Positions 23,053-35,575 of a DNA stretch of 64,000 nucleotides are shown in pieces. How positions within the stretch are numbered: position 1 is the stretch's first letter; every line of letters begins with the position of its first letter. The position numbers were made by a program, and so were the translations under genes. The stretch is from Mactromeris polynyma. Lineage: Eukaryota > Mollusca > Bivalvia > Venerida > Mactridae. Below the pieces are notes generated by a model that saw nothing but the letters and a program-made list of their open reading frames with translations, was not told the DNA's origin and ran no database searches. The stretch is from NCBI GenBank assembly GCA_032209605.1, contig JASFXZ010000001.1, positions 36,894,619 through 36,958,618 on the forward strand, given 5' to 3'.

Positions 23053-23225
23053 GTCTGTGGGGGCCAACACCAGACTTGCCCTTCCTCAAGCAGCTGTCAA
23101 CTATACCACATGAATCAGAGGTGGAGAACAAACGACTGTAGCCAAAATGTCACCCAAGTACATGACTTGAACCTTCACCTCCTGGATGACAGCTAAGCAC
23201 TCTACCCACTATTACTGGGCAGGAT
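23053..23225 (-). mobile_element. tRNA-derived SINE, minus orientation
   Basis: The reverse complement carries a tRNA-like head: AGTGGGTAGAGTGCTTAGCT with a B-box-like GGTTCAAGTC. The body covers about 120 bp to the left. In intron 18. Confidence 0.55.
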
Positions 23226-23355
23226 ACGCACAAATTACAGCAATATGATACAATAACTACATGTAGTTTTAAAACCCAAAGCTAAATCTGGTCAGCATAC
23301 CTATTCCAAACAACACATAGAGACAAGGATCATAAAATGAAACAAGAAGTCATAC

Positions 23356-23452
23356 CCCATCACGTTTATCTCTCTCATAAGCTCCATGTAGATAATCCAT
23401 GGACACATCATCATTCTCATTCAACCACTGCATGACAAAAGGCTCAAATGAT
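23356..23452 (-). CDS. unc-13: unc-13 exon 18 (MUN)
   Basis: Residues 697-729: [20 protein letters not shown] then [13 protein letters not shown]. Where most UNC13 proteins have YPAWFEPF, this reads YPASFEPF. The E-R-D-K-[RK]-D-G end is conserved. Acceptor CAATTTTAG, donor GTATGA. Confidence 0.95.
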
Positions 23453-23477
23453 CTAAAATTGTTCAAAATAGCAACAT

Positions 23478-23764
23478 TTATTCAATAAATAGTACCATAC
23501 AATCAATATATGGGAAAATATCATCTATAGATAAAATTATGGTCAAAAGTAACATATAATCTATATATAGCAAAATGTCATCTATAAATAAAATTATGCT
23601 CCATAAATAGTAACATTTAATCAATAGATAATAAAATATCATCTATAAATAAAAGTATGCTCCATAAATAGTAACATATAATCAATAGATAGTAAAATAT
23701 CATCTATATATAAAATTATGGTCTATAAATAGTAGCATATAATCAATAGATAGTAAAATATCTA
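23478..23764. repeat. about 60-bp tandem array, 4-5 units
   Basis: Units share AATAGTAACATATAATCAAT, AGATAGTAAAATATCATCTA and TAAATAAAATTATG. The array begins about 30 bp upstream of the exon 18 acceptor (transcript sense). Confidence 0.9.
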
Positions 23765-23942
23765 TATTTTAATTCGCATGCCACACACCAGCACCAAAAC
23801 TTAACAAAGGCCCTTAAAGGGAATAGGAACTGGGCTAATTGACTACATTGCTTGCCTAATTAACATTTTATACTAATTTAGTAAAACATCCCATGAAAGG
23901 ACAACTGTAATCTAATCATATATGTACACAATGAATACTTAC

Positions 23943-24069
23943 GCTGGATATTCTGGTACAGTGTTCTTGAACTGAGGAATCTCAGCTATATATTTACTGT
24001 ATAACCATTTAACTTTGAAATGTAGATTCATGTAATCTGTACTTTTACACGTCTTTGTTTTCTCATGCT
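23943..24069 (-). CDS. unc-13: unc-13 exon 17 (MUN)
   Basis: Residues 655-696: [20 protein letters not shown], then [20 protein letters not shown], then YP plus two bases. C-K-S-[AT][13 protein letters not shown] is a family signature. Acceptor TTATATAG, donor GTAAGT. An interspersed repeat lies about 65 bp upstream of the acceptor. Confidence 0.97.
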
Positions 24070-24132
24070 CTATATAATGTGAAGTAACAATATTAATAGT
24101 ATGCTGTCCAATATTCATAACAGAAAATACAA

Positions 24133-24241
24133 CATATGAGCGCTGCTGTACGATTTCCAACCTATTTTTTAAGTGACTAATTTCCAGAAAATGTCACATG
24201 CGACATCACCATGTACTGACAGTAAGCAATAATTGCCCCAT
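24133..24241. repeat. dispersed repeat family C, copy 1
   Basis: GAGCGCTGCTGTACGATTTC..TTTAAGTGAC..TTTCCAGAAAATGTCACA..GTACTGACAGTAAGCAATAA..GCCCCATA. A second copy in the same orientation lies at 39927-40040. Confidence 0.8.
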
Positions 24242-24679
24242 ATGGCAATATGAAAATGAAATGACCATATGGAGGTAAACATGGTTTCCTGCTTGCAAAT
24301 AGTGACATCACATGTTGCGCTTTCTTGAAATGACGTCACTTACAGAACAGTTTCATGAAAATCCTCCATAAACTGTAGAAATAGTTTGCTCTACAAATCT
24401 TTGAGAAATCAAAGATGGCAGCCTGTCGGCCATCTTCAATGTCATTGAACAAAAAAAGTTAAGCCACCCACTATATGTTATTTACATATAATTATTCCAT
24501 AAAATATGAAATGCCGCCTGAATCAAACAGAATTAAGAATGTTGCGGCATAATTAAACCAAAAATTTACTCAAACCAACATCAAAACTATCTTAAAAAAT
24601 GGATTGGAGAATGAAATAATGATTTCAGTATGGAATCTGTTCTTAGTTTTATATTTGATACCTTTAAAAAAATACATAC

Positions 24680-25037
24680 CTTGTAAGGCGTAAGTTAAAT
24701 CCTGTGCAAATAAATCCCACATCATACCCGCACTGACTTGTCCTACATTTAAATCTTGCGGGAACTGATTAAGAACTGGCGTGTAACTATTCTTATCCTC
24801 CTCTATCACTGACACTATGAGTGCGATGAGTTTATGCCAGAAATCAAGGTTCTTTGTGCTCGGACCCTCTTGTTCAGGATTCGGCTCTTGTTCCCCCTCC
24901 TTGGTCTCCACTTGGAACTCCCGTCTATACAGGTCACAACAATTATCAAACAGGAACTGGTATGTAGATTTCATACACGCTATAACACAATCCTTGACAA
25001 CAGCGCTGGCACGTGGAGGACTTGTAAGCTCTTGCAC
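24680..25037 (-). CDS. unc-13: unc-13 exon 16 (MUN core, longest exon)
   Basis: Residues 536-654 plus one base. It begins [20 protein letters not shown] and ends [18 protein letters not shown]. It contains N-L-D-F-W and [22 protein letters not shown], both diagnostic of the MUN core. An acidic stretch ([17 protein letters not shown]) is longer than the matching loop in Munc13-1. Acceptor TGTTTTAG, donor GTATGT. Confidence 0.97.
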
Positions 25038-25107
25038 CTAAAACATAAACAAGGACGTTATATCATGTGCATTTTGCTGAGTATGCCAGGCAGCAAAACA
25101 CGAATGT

Positions 25108-25228
25108 GGTTAAAAGTTTTAGTCTGGACCCCAGTCTAAAAACTCAAGCATCTGATTGGTTGTCATCGAGTTCAATTTAAAAACTGACCAATGGCAAGGC
25201 TTCATTCAGAGACTGCTCAAATTCACAA
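25108..25228. mobile_element. palindromic MITE family A, copy 2
   Basis: Arms AACTCAAGCATCTGATTGGT and (right) CTGACCAATGGCAAGGCTTC, with outer CAGTCT/AGACTG motifs, match the copies at 7344 and 63327. A tRNA-like SINE head in minus orientation (about 25226-25288) follows directly. Confidence 0.65.
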
Positions 25229-25360
25229 CCTTCCTGACCTGAGGCAAACACTTTACCACTGAGACTTCCGCTGAGTTGTGCACCGACATTACATCAATAC
25301 ATTTGATCTGAGAAGTCAATAACTCATTCCATGAGATATTGCGTGAAGAACGTATTTTAC

Positions 25361-25450
25361 CTTCATTCTGAAGAATGTGATACTAGTGAGCAGATCTACT
25401 GTTGACTTTAAATCTTGTAATCGTGTCGGATCTGATGCTGGGAAATTATT
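25361..25450 (-). CDS. unc-13: unc-13 exon 15 (MUN)
   Basis: Residues 506-535, phase 0: [20 protein letters not shown] then [31 protein letters not shown] is almost invariant in the family. Acceptor TTATTTCAG, donor GTAAAA. Confidence 0.97.
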
Positions 25451-25984
25451 CTGAAATAAAAAATTGAGCATCTCATGTACTGTTTTCTTCCAACTTAATC
25501 CACAATAATAATTCAATTTTTTGTTTTATAAAAATAATATTGTAAACATATTAGAGGATTTACTTATGATGACACCCTTTACGTTGTTAATCTTGTTATC
25601 AATAACTGTTTAAAAATATCCACACCCACTCTTCAATCCAGAAGGGCATAAAAAGACATGTAAGCATAATTTCACTTGCAAAGATAGGATAATTCTGGCT
25701 CAATGCATTCCACAAAATACACATTGGGAACTTACAAGTCCACGCATATACCATAAGGAAGTAACCATTACCCTATTAATCCAGTTAGCACTTTAAACTA
25801 CACATTTACTTTGTTCACAGCTTTTTTACTGTATAAACAACCCCTTTAATCTGGTTAACATTTTTCTCAAGGTACCAGACATGGGACATGGTTTATGGGA
25901 CATGGTTTTATTAGCAATATAGATATGTCCCAATAAAAATCACACAAATACGGAATGCCCTTAACCCAGACATTTTTATCCAAA

Positions 25985-26210
25985 CCAGACAAGACCTATT
26001 TTAGGTAATGTCTATAATCAAAGGGCGATAACTCCTGAGTGACTCAAGCGATATGGCTGGTTATCAAACTTGTAAGAGATATTATGCACATAGACCTTCT
26101 GACCATCATTTAGTGATGATTGGACAAATGCTTCTAAAGTTATTGATCAGAAAACTAACTAGACACACAAGTCAGCCCGCCCGCTGAACTGCACGCTGCA
26201 ACTATAACAC
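25985..26210. repeat. interspersed repeat fragment in intron 14
   Basis: TCAAAGGGCGATAACTCCTG, GACTCAAGCGATATGGCTGG and TTATCAAACTTGTAAGAGAT are phrases I recall as common in bivalve genomes. The end TTATTGATCAGAAAACTAAC matches copy 2 at 22404. Confidence 0.6.
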
Positions 26211-26221
26211 GTCTCGTTCTA

Positions 26222-26446
<225 letters not shown>

Positions 26447-26642
26447 CTATAAAGAACAAAACACAAGCAGGTTTATATACAGCTGTAATACAGTCCACTC
26501 TGACAGTTCCATTTCACAACACAATGTGAGAAACATTCATTGAAAATAAATTCAAGTAAATAAATCATCACAAAATCAACCCCTAACATTGAAGAAACAT
26601 ATCCCATGCTTGTGTATACAGCAGCAATTGTTCCTAAACATT

Positions 26643-26770
26643 TCATTGGTCAGTCACCATCCCATATCATTATTATGGTCAGTAAATATGTACAACATTT
26701 CTATAGCTACCCCAAAATTTGAAGCAGAAAAACTTACACGGGTTTAAACTACAGCAAATACTGCTGAAAG
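26643..26770 (-). pseudogene. decayed tandem copy of the 3' end of exon 13
   Basis: Plus-strand CATTGGTCAGTCACCATC..CTACCCCAAAATTTGAAGCAG repeats the order found at 26775-26865 (CATTGGTCAGTTACCATC..GTACCCCAAAATTTGAAGCAG), where it is the exon 13 end and its intron. The copy keeps the bases of S-N-F-G in a shifted context. Its donor has decayed from GTACGT to GTAGCT, and later exon bases have diverged. Confidence 0.7.
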
Positions 26771-26843
26771 TTTTCATTGGTCAGTTACCATCAGATATTA
26801 ATGTCATTTTATAGTCAGAAAAAAATGAAAGATTTGTACGTAC

Positions 26844-26997
26844 CCCAAAATTTGAAGCAGCAAATCTATCACTAGCTGAAACAGCAGCAGTAGTAGCAGT
26901 GGTATGAGCATAGAATGCATTGATGTTTGCTAGAAGGGTACTCATCACAGCAGGTACTCCAGGACACATGTACTTAGTGGACAGACATGAAAAATGG
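26844..26997 (-). CDS. unc-13: unc-13 exon 13 (MUN)
   Basis: Residues 431-482: [20 protein letters not shown], then [20 protein letters not shown], then [29 protein letters not shown] and [12 protein letters not shown] are UNC13 hallmarks. Acceptor ATTTTCAG, donor GTACGT. A decayed copy of the 3' end of this exon and its donor lies about 130 bp downstream in the transcript (26700-26770). Confidence 0.97.
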
Positions 26998-27690
26998 CTG
27001 AAAATGTAACACAGTATATAGTAAAAGGCATAGAAATGACTTCAAAACACAGGGAAAATGGCTGAAAATGTAAATAAAATACACATTGGAAAGCATGTGT
27101 GGATCCAGAGGGAGTCCGGGGGTGCGAGTAATATCCTTGGGAACGATTCATGACAGGTGGGAAATAGACACATGCCGGTTCCAGAAAATAGACCGGGCTA
27201 GATTTTTTAACAGATCCCAGAAGTGCAGCATTAGCATCTCCCACTGCAGGAATTTAGACAAAATGCTTGGCTCTGGGGTGGGGAATTATACCCCAAAAAA
27301 GACAAATGACTGCTGATGTTCCCTGTTATTTCATTCAACATCATATTGCAGTTATAGATGAAAATATTGTTCCTAAACCTCAAGCCAGTACCAACTTGAT
27401 CCTTTGCAAACAAATGTTAAATACATCAAATAAACAAGTGTTGAATGACAAAATACTTTAAATCAATTATCTTCAATCTAAATCATAGCGGAGAATTGTA
27501 CAATTTGACAGGGTTACCAACTCAAGTCCTCCAGACACCCAGGTGAACTATCTACTGATTGGTCAAGCCATGTCTGATGTCATAAATAATAACAAAATTA
27601 ACACAAACCTACGCGTAAAAAGACAATAAGTATCAAAAACTAAATATTTCAGTTTTCGCAAATTTCCCAATGTTTTGTATCCATACTTAC

Positions 27691-27788
27691 GTCATAGCTT
27701 GATATATTGACTCTATCCCATAACGCATAGCAAACTCGTCAACAATCTCTTGGGCCGGTTCATCGAAATATGTCTTCCATGCTTCGTC
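27691..27788 (-). CDS. unc-13: unc-13 exon 12 (MUN)
   Basis: Residues 399-430 plus two bases: [20 protein letters not shown] then [12 protein letters not shown]. This is nearly the UNC13 consensus ([30 protein letters not shown]). Acceptor TTTATAG, donor GTAAGT. Confidence 0.97.
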
Positions 27789-28811
27789 CTATAAACAACA
27801 GTAATATATATGTAATAATACATATCGGTAGTACAAATGGCATAAAGTAGAAGCAGCAAAACCTGTTATAATAGAAAGGCTGGAGAGAGAACAAAGTCTA
27901 AAAGGGGTACTCTCTTATAGTCTAGGTTTATAATCGTAACAGTAAGCACTCAACAATAAATCGTCACACGATACCTCAAATCTAAACACTTAAGACGCAG
28001 ATGATTAAAGTCCCAGTGCAGAGAGTTGTATATAATCCTGAGCTCTGTTGGGCAAAAGTGAAACACAGGAATATCAAATTACTCCTTTTATGTTGTCAAT
28101 GAAATGCAGCACTGAAATTGCAAAAAAATCCTTAAAAAGAAGAGTCAAGAATCTTCATATTTGAAGGTGAAATAAAACATGTCTCTCTGAACATAACTGA
28201 AGAGACAGGAAGGCTTTCTCATATTTCCTGCTAGTAATTATTTCATAATGCATCGCAAGAAAAAGTTGTTTTATCAAGAATATATAATGACTCAAGAAAA
28301 AACAAACTTAACTTTACGTATTGCAAATAGAAAATTATTTAAAAAAAAAAATATCTTAAATCCACAAATAGCTCTACAAGTAAACATATGATTTTTATAC
28401 AAAAAATCCACGTTAATTTTTCCTCAAAATCTCCAAAGCTCATATCTGTTTAAATACATGTACATTAAAGTTCTATCAAGAGCCAAATACTCTAACAACT
28501 CCAAAAAAATAATGTGAAATTGTAATTTCAACAAGTGAATTTTAAAATATACAAAATACTTAAACTCAATATTTTTGGTGCTATGTCTTTTTTCAAGTCA
28601 TATTTAAATATAATCATCTTAATTATTTAGCCACAATACCTGTTTTGTAAAAGTCACATTGTCTTAGCCTTGGAATTGTCATTGTGTCCGTAATTATGAT
28701 ATTTATTGTAAAGACGCAATCCTATCTCCCCTTTCTCTTTCCTTTTGTTATTTAACAATTGCAACAATTAAATGAAGTTTGAATACTTTTGATTTTTTTT
28801 TCTCACTGTTA

Positions 28812-29122
28812 AAAATTGGTTCGGTGCCGCCATACGAGTATTCGGTACAAAACGGTTCTTATTCCTGAAGCAATATTCTAGTCAGAGAACTCACAAATTT
28901 ATATGCATTATCTTCAGCAATAGGAATTGTTTACTTTAATTATGGGACATGAAATTCTATTTCTAGTCATTGATCTATTTTATATTATAACACATTATTC
29001 TAATCCTACTTGACCAGTCAAAAATTCATGCCTGGTCTTAACAAGTCATAAAACTAACAGTTGTTGTGAATTTAATGTATTCCAAATATTCATAAAACCG
29101 TTCCGAATAACCAAAAACGACC
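28812..29122 (+). mobile_element. inverted-repeat element family D, copy 1
   Basis: Contains ATTCCTGAAGCAATATTCTA, whose reverse complement is found at 42244-42266. Similarity continues for about 300 bp in opposite orientation. The ends are related inverted motifs (TATTCGGTACAAAACGGTT near the left and AACCGTTCCGAATAACC at the right), so this is probably a non-autonomous DNA transposon. Confidence 0.7.
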
Positions 29123-30782
29123 AGGATTGTAATAGAAAATGAAGCAAGAGACACCTATATCATTGTAGCCTTATCTTATACCCAGACCTTCTCTGCACTT
29201 CTCTATCTCACTTATGAAAAAAAGGCATGGCACCAAACTATGAGTCAGATCATTTATGACTTCATTGTAAAAACTTCAAAAATTAAACATATTACATTAA
29301 ATTATCATAACGGTTCATATACATTATGAGTTGGCAACGAAAGGTAGACCACCGACATCAACACAATAAGCTCTGTGGGAACAATTAAGGTGGGGGAAGG
29401 AATGATTATTACATTGACAATGTATCAGCCCACTTGTACCAGAAGTTGACAACAACAATTATGATTAAAGTCAAGCAATACATGTTGGTAGAATCGACAA
29501 TCAGGTTAGGAAAGACATTGATAAGGTATACAAGAATATATTTAAATAGCAATAGCAATAAGACACACATGGAAACATTGCAGTTAACAAAGTCAATACA
29601 CAACTTGTATAGCATTTAATGCAATCAGTTGATACTGCTAGAAGATGGATAACGCTGATATAAACTGGTCAAAAGTGCTATAACCTGAGCAAGTACTATT
29701 TCACATACACTGTACTTTCTAAAACCATACTGGATCATTCTTGTACCAAATTTGATTACAGTTAGCAATGACAGTTATCATTCAAATGGATTGATTAATC
29801 AAATTATGTCCAAGAATCATGTTTATCATTCAGATCAAGACTCTCTAAATACGATATGGTGGGTTTTGACCAGTATGTTTACATGAAATTATCATGACCC
29901 AGTTTCATTATAACATGAAATTCAAAATGTTTAGTTAAATAGTTGGTGCTGTCTATAGTATACCCTTAGCTACAGATACATAAGTAAGCAGCCCCGTGAA
30001 ACCAAGCTTAATAATTCCAAGCCCTATTAAATATATAATATCATATTCACAGAAGCGAAGTGTGATTATAATGCTATGCTCTCATGTTTCTTATCCAACA
30101 AAAAGCCTTGAAATGTTCCACGTTTGGGTCTTATAACCAAAAACAAAATAGAGCCATCATTTGTTTGGTTGGTTACAAGATGTACTAGCAGAAATTTGAT
30201 CATATGTTGGATACCTGCTTGCAACAGGAAAGGACAACATCAGGTACATTGTGCGCAATCGGTACTTCAATGTACCTTGGAAGGACAACATAATGCTCTG
30301 CAAGCAAGCTGAACAATTCTACTCTCTGGCGAAACTCAGACCCACAACGGTATAAGTAATTCATGAATAAACTGAGTTCTAAGCTTATACACTATGCCAC
30401 CGAAACCCTTAACATAGACTGTGAGTGGTACTGAATATAATATGGTGCTTGGAATAAAAACCTCAAGAATTTGTGTAGTAATTGCACATGTTGTTACCAT
30501 CGTTTGCAAAAGGTCAATAAAACCAAAATGCGGCTGCAGTAGAATATCATATATCATTATTTAGTAACAGTATATAGTTTATTTATTCACCAACGCAGGC
30601 TATATGTATCATCATTAATAATGGCATAACTTCAGGCATGATCTCATAAAGAACAAATAAATTTAGAGGAAACAGTAACACTGTGTTTTACCTTTAAAAT
30701 GGTTTGTAAAGCAACAAACTTTGACATGACAATAACATCATTGCATCTGAATAAATGGCCACATATTAGGCTATCCTTATAA

Positions 30783-30989
30783 ATTGTTTGTTTAGCATAA
30801 CCTTACCCAGCAAAATTTAGGAGGGTAACTAGTTAGGTAATTATTTGTTTTAAATATTTTTTGGTCATACTACTAAGTGTTAACTCTTTATATGCTACTT
30901 AAAAAGAGTTCCAACTTAGAACCCTCAAACATTTTTTTAAGTAGGGGCCATTTTCATGGGTTAAGGTAGGGTTATGTAAAACAAACAAT
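30783..30989. mobile_element. MITE family E, copy 1
   Basis: Left terminus ATTGTTTGTTTAGCATAACC and right terminus GGTTATGTAAAACAAACAAT are inverted repeats matching at 18 of 20 positions. Length is 207 bp, no coding. A copy with the interior inverted lies at 58304-58462. Confidence 0.8.
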
Positions 30990-32084
30990 ATTTTAATTAC
31001 GGCCTTAATTTAGAAATTTGTAGAAAGATTTACAGTTATTTTACTAGCTTATTTCCTCATCAATGAATATATCAAACAGTTGGCATAAACATCCCATGAA
31101 ATACTTTTGCATTCATCAAAACAAACCAACATATATATACATATACTGAATAATCACTGCATAAATCCCCACCTTTTCAGATAAAGGATTTGAAAAATTC
31201 ACAGTAGATCATTATAAACTTCAAATTGTATTCAACTTAACACTCAACGTACTGCATAATAAAAGCATGAATTATATAAAACAGTAGTTAATGAGTTGTG
31301 TATGGAAGTACAAGAAATGGGTATGCTTATATGCACTATAAAATATCATTGTTTCTGCTTTCATGCCTTGGGAAAACAGGAGGAGGATGGGAATATTTAA
31401 AGAGAGGAAAATGGATTCCACATCAGATACACAAAACTTGACGCGAAATGGCAGCAACATAAATATATAAATTGTTTTACAAATGAGGTGTTCAGGCACG
31501 GAACATCAATGTTACATTTGGGTATAAATATTAAAAAGAGAGATTTTCATATCAATAAATTACCGTATCGTTTTCACTCATCTAAAACAAAATAAGTTAA
31601 TACTGGAATGAGAAATGCTTTTTTTTGTTGAGGTATAACATATTATATTAAAATCTGATTTTTAGAATTGAATTTTCGCATCCAAGGAATCAAACATACA
31701 GTCCACAGCTTATAAACACTGATGTCTTTAACGAGACATATACAATCCTTTGACAGGCCCATATCCCCTTGCATCAGTCAGGGATGTAGAACATAGTTGG
31801 AGTCACTTGGAGTCCTACTCAAAACAATAACGTATTAAAAAGTTTTGGCTACAAAACTGTTTTTTCCCACAAAACAAACGATACAACAGTTATGCACCAT
31901 GCCCTCAATATACTCAATCTGGAGGACAGAAACATAATTGCTGTATACAAGAATTTTCTTTATGTCCAATTGAAAACTTTGACAAGTTAAAAAGTAGACA
32001 GTTGTCCTTTATCTCCTCTAATTATGAGTCATATAACATGTACCAAGGTAGGGCCGAAAGTTGCACTCAATATTGCCATTGTTG

Positions 32085-32880
32085 CCTTTAGTACAGGAAC
32101 TATTGCAATTTTGGGCTTTGATACAGGACATTTTGCCATTTTGGGCTTAAATACAGGAAATTTGGTCATTTTGGGCTTTTAAATACATGAAAAAATGCCA
32201 TTTTTGGCTTTAATACATGAAATATTGCTATTTTGGGTTTTAATACAGATAATATTGCCATTTTGAGATTTAATAAGGAAATATTGCAATTTTGGGTATA
32301 ATACAGGAAATATTGCCATTTTGGGTATAATACAGATAATATTGCCATTTTGAGATTTAATAAGGAAATATTGCCATTTTGGGTATAATACAGGAAATAT
32401 TGCCATTTTGGGTATAATACAGGAAATATTGCCATTTTGGGTATAATACAGGAAATATTGCCATTTTGGGTATAATACAGGAAATATTGCCATTTTGGGT
32501 ATAATACAGGAAATATTGCCATTTTGGGTATAATACAGGAAATATTGCCATTTCAGGTATAATACAGGAACTATTGCCATTTTGGGTATAATACAGGAAA
32601 TATTGCCATTTTGGGTATAATACAGGAAATATTGCCATTTTGGGTATAATACAGGAAATATTGCCATTTTGGGTATAATACAGGAAATATTGCCATTTTG
32701 GGTATAATACAGGAAATATTGCCATTTCAGGTATAATACAGGAACTATTGCCATATTGGGTATAATACAGGAAATATTGCCATTTTGGGTATAATACAGG
32801 AAATATTGCCATTTTGGTGGGTATATTACAGGAACTATTGCCATTTTGGGTATAATACAGGAACTATTGCCATTTTGGGC
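32085..32880. repeat. 29-bp minisatellite, about 27 units
   Basis: Units consist of TATTGCCATTTTGGG plus TATAATACAGGAAA. More diverged, longer or shorter units (GGGCTTT, GAGATTTAATAAGG) occupy the left third and homogeneous ones the right. The right end is 107 bp downstream (transcript sense) of the exon 11 donor. The unit has no stop in any minus-strand frame, which explains the 221-codon ORF here. Confidence 0.98.
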
Positions 32881-32986
32881 TTAAAAGCCAACAATAAATG
32901 AAAACCCAACAATGGTCAGATATAAAATTAATAATAAAAGCATAGAAAGCGTAGGTATCATGCATACATACTAATTTTTGCTTTAC

Positions 32987-33049
32987 CCCAGTGGTATTTG
33001 GCAGCTTGACCGTACCTCCAGATGCTTCAGCTAAGAAATGGAATAGATT
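32987..33049 (-). CDS. unc-13: unc-13 exon 11 (MUN)
   Basis: Residues 378-398, phase 0 at both ends: NLFHFLAEASGGTVKLPNTT then G. NLFH[FY]L is conserved at the start of MUN; the A-S-G-G-T-V stretch corresponds to a variable loop. Acceptor CTGCTTTCAG, donor GTAAAG. It is followed by intron 11 (5.2 kb), whose first 900 bp contain a 29-bp satellite. Confidence 0.95.
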
Positions 33050-33974
33050 CTGAAAGCAGAAAGTCAAATAGAAATACAAAACTATCGATAAAAATATACA
33101 TTGATGTGCTTTTTTGAACGTTTTTGTTACCAGTATACATAGTTTTTGAACCAATTGTTTCAGTTATAATTCTGTAATAATGTAAAAGTGGTAAAGTTTG
33201 TGACAGCTAGGAAATGTATGAGAATTTTGAAAATTCAGTAAAATAGTGAACTTTTCAGAAAGCGTAAACTTCCTAGTTCACAGAGGAACATATTTACATA
33301 CTCATACAATTTTAATAACTCATTTTGGCCATTCCCAAACATTTCCAATCGCAAAACTCCTGAAATTGCCGATTCACAACTTTTGACTCACAAAAATAAC
33401 TTATGACTCTCAAAAATATCCACTTATACCACAAGTTATATCCTACCTTACTATAAATAGTAACAAAATTGTATGGGACAAAATCTTGTAACTTGTGCCC
33501 ATAACTGAAAGCTTGCACAGTAAGTGATTATTCGCACACGACATGATCAATATATTGGCAAATTATGGGCACTATGATTACGTAATATGTATCGATGTAA
33601 CACACAATTTATCATGGCAATAACGATTTAAGTAGAATCTAGTGTTTGTGTTTATTATTTTAATGTGAATATTACTGTTACATATACTTCAATGAACAGA
33701 TTAGTTGAGGCCACATACTTATTGTTGTGGTAATGTTAAAATAACATAACATAACATAACATATAGAGTGATGGACCTATCCATTATATGCAAGTACGCA
33801 GTACATTCCTGTATGACATCTATGTAGATTTACTGATTTCAATTTGATACATTTGGTACACAGTTTAACAGAGTACTCGATATTTCACTGAAGCATGCAA
33901 TAAACTACTCAACAAACAGCAATGGCGTGCCTTGAGTGGATATTTGCACTCCAAAACACATATCAGAACTCCCG

Positions 33975-34070
33975 CTACGTCCTCGTGCCAATATATGGTA
34001 AGTTGTGCCAATAAATGGTTAGTCTTGCCAATATATGGTTAGACGTGCCAATAATTGCTTACAGCATACC
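33975..34070. repeat. short array, four units of about 23 bp
   Basis: Units share GTGCCAATATATGGTTAG. It ends about 50 bp downstream of the exon 10 donor. Confidence 0.8.
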
Positions 34071-34108
34071 ATTGTAGATCGTTTAAAGTGCATAATATTT
34101 TAACATCA

Positions 34109-34246
<138 letters not shown>

Positions 34247-34764
34247 TCATGAAACAGACTTAAATCACAATGCAAAGAGACACGTTTTCTACATAATATG
34301 AAAGTCTAGTACTGAGTATGAACAAATGCTGACTTGCAAGACTGTAGCTTTAACTTTCCATCCTAGTAGAAATACAGGATGAAAATTTCGGTAACAATGA
34401 ATAGATGCATGGTACTTAAACCATTGACAGACAAATTTCTGTGATGAAAGATGTTTTTTAGTATGACATTTTTACCTATATCAAGTATCAAATTTATTGA
34501 GCATCCATACAAGTGAAAAATACATTTATATATAATTAACAATATATACATGGTAGTATACAGAGACAAATATAATTACTTCAAGAATGCAAGATTAAGG
34601 GTTGATTTAAAATTTTAGTTGAGTATACCATTATTGTGTACACAATGTTAATTGGTCAATATTTTGAAAAACATGATTTCATTGCTCAATTACCTCACTG
34701 TTTATTCAAAGCCATTCTTGAGTAAATAAAAAACAGACTATACCTTACAAAGTAATTTATCCAT

Positions 34765-35380
34765 TGTTTGATATCAACATAAATGTTTGATATCTCCATA
34801 AATGTTTGATATCTACACAAGTGTTTGATATCTACATAAATGTTTGATATCTACACAAATGTTTGATATCTACATAAATGTTTGATATCTATATAAATGT
34901 TGGATATCTACATAAATATTTGATATCTACAAAAATGTTTGATATCTACACAAATGTTTGATATCTACACAAATGTTTGATATCTACACAAATGTTTGAT
35001 ATCTACACAAATGTTTGATATCTACACAAATGTTTGATATCTACACAAATGTTTGATATCTACACAAATGTTTGATATCTACACAAATGTTTGATATCTA
35101 CACAAATGTTTGATATCTACACAAATGTTTGATATCTACACAAATGTTTGATATCTACACAAATGTTTGATATCTACACAAATGTTTGATATCTACACAA
35201 ATGTTTGATATCTACACAAATGTTTGATATTTACACAAATGTTTGATATCTACACAAATGTTTGATATCTACACAAATGTTTGATATCTACACAAACATT
35301 GATATCTACACAAATGTTTGATATCTACACAAAAATTTGATATGTACACAAATATTTGATATCTATGCAAATGTTTGAAA
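34765..35380. repeat. 19-bp minisatellite, about 32 units
   Basis: The unit is ATGTTTGATATCTACACAA. The core is nearly perfect; the left edge carries ATAAA variants and the right edge is degenerate. It sits between alternative exon 9A (about 195 bp away) and exon 10. Confidence 0.98.
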
Positions 35381-35575
35381 ATGGAAGAAAAGACAAAAAC
35401 AACACTGTATTACTGACAATTATTCTACAAAACCAGTTATGATTAGGAATAAAATGCAGGTCAATTAAAATAAAATTAGCACTATGAGAACTTTAACAGC
35501 AGACTTCTAATGAGCAAACAAAACATAATTATATATTGCATATAAAATTCATATACGGTACAGGTAATACCCCAC

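Larger units (their letters stand above)
27789..32986 (-). other. intron 11 (5.2 kb)
   Basis: Contains one copy of repeat family D (28812-29122), MITE family E (30783-30989), a dispersed fragment around 29690-29960 and the 29-bp array next to exon 11. No coding exon is seen. Confidence 0.7.

Noticed and set aside
32166..32844. 221-codon minus-strand ORF
   Set aside because: Read-through of a 29-bp minisatellite; three units give one 29-residue cycle.
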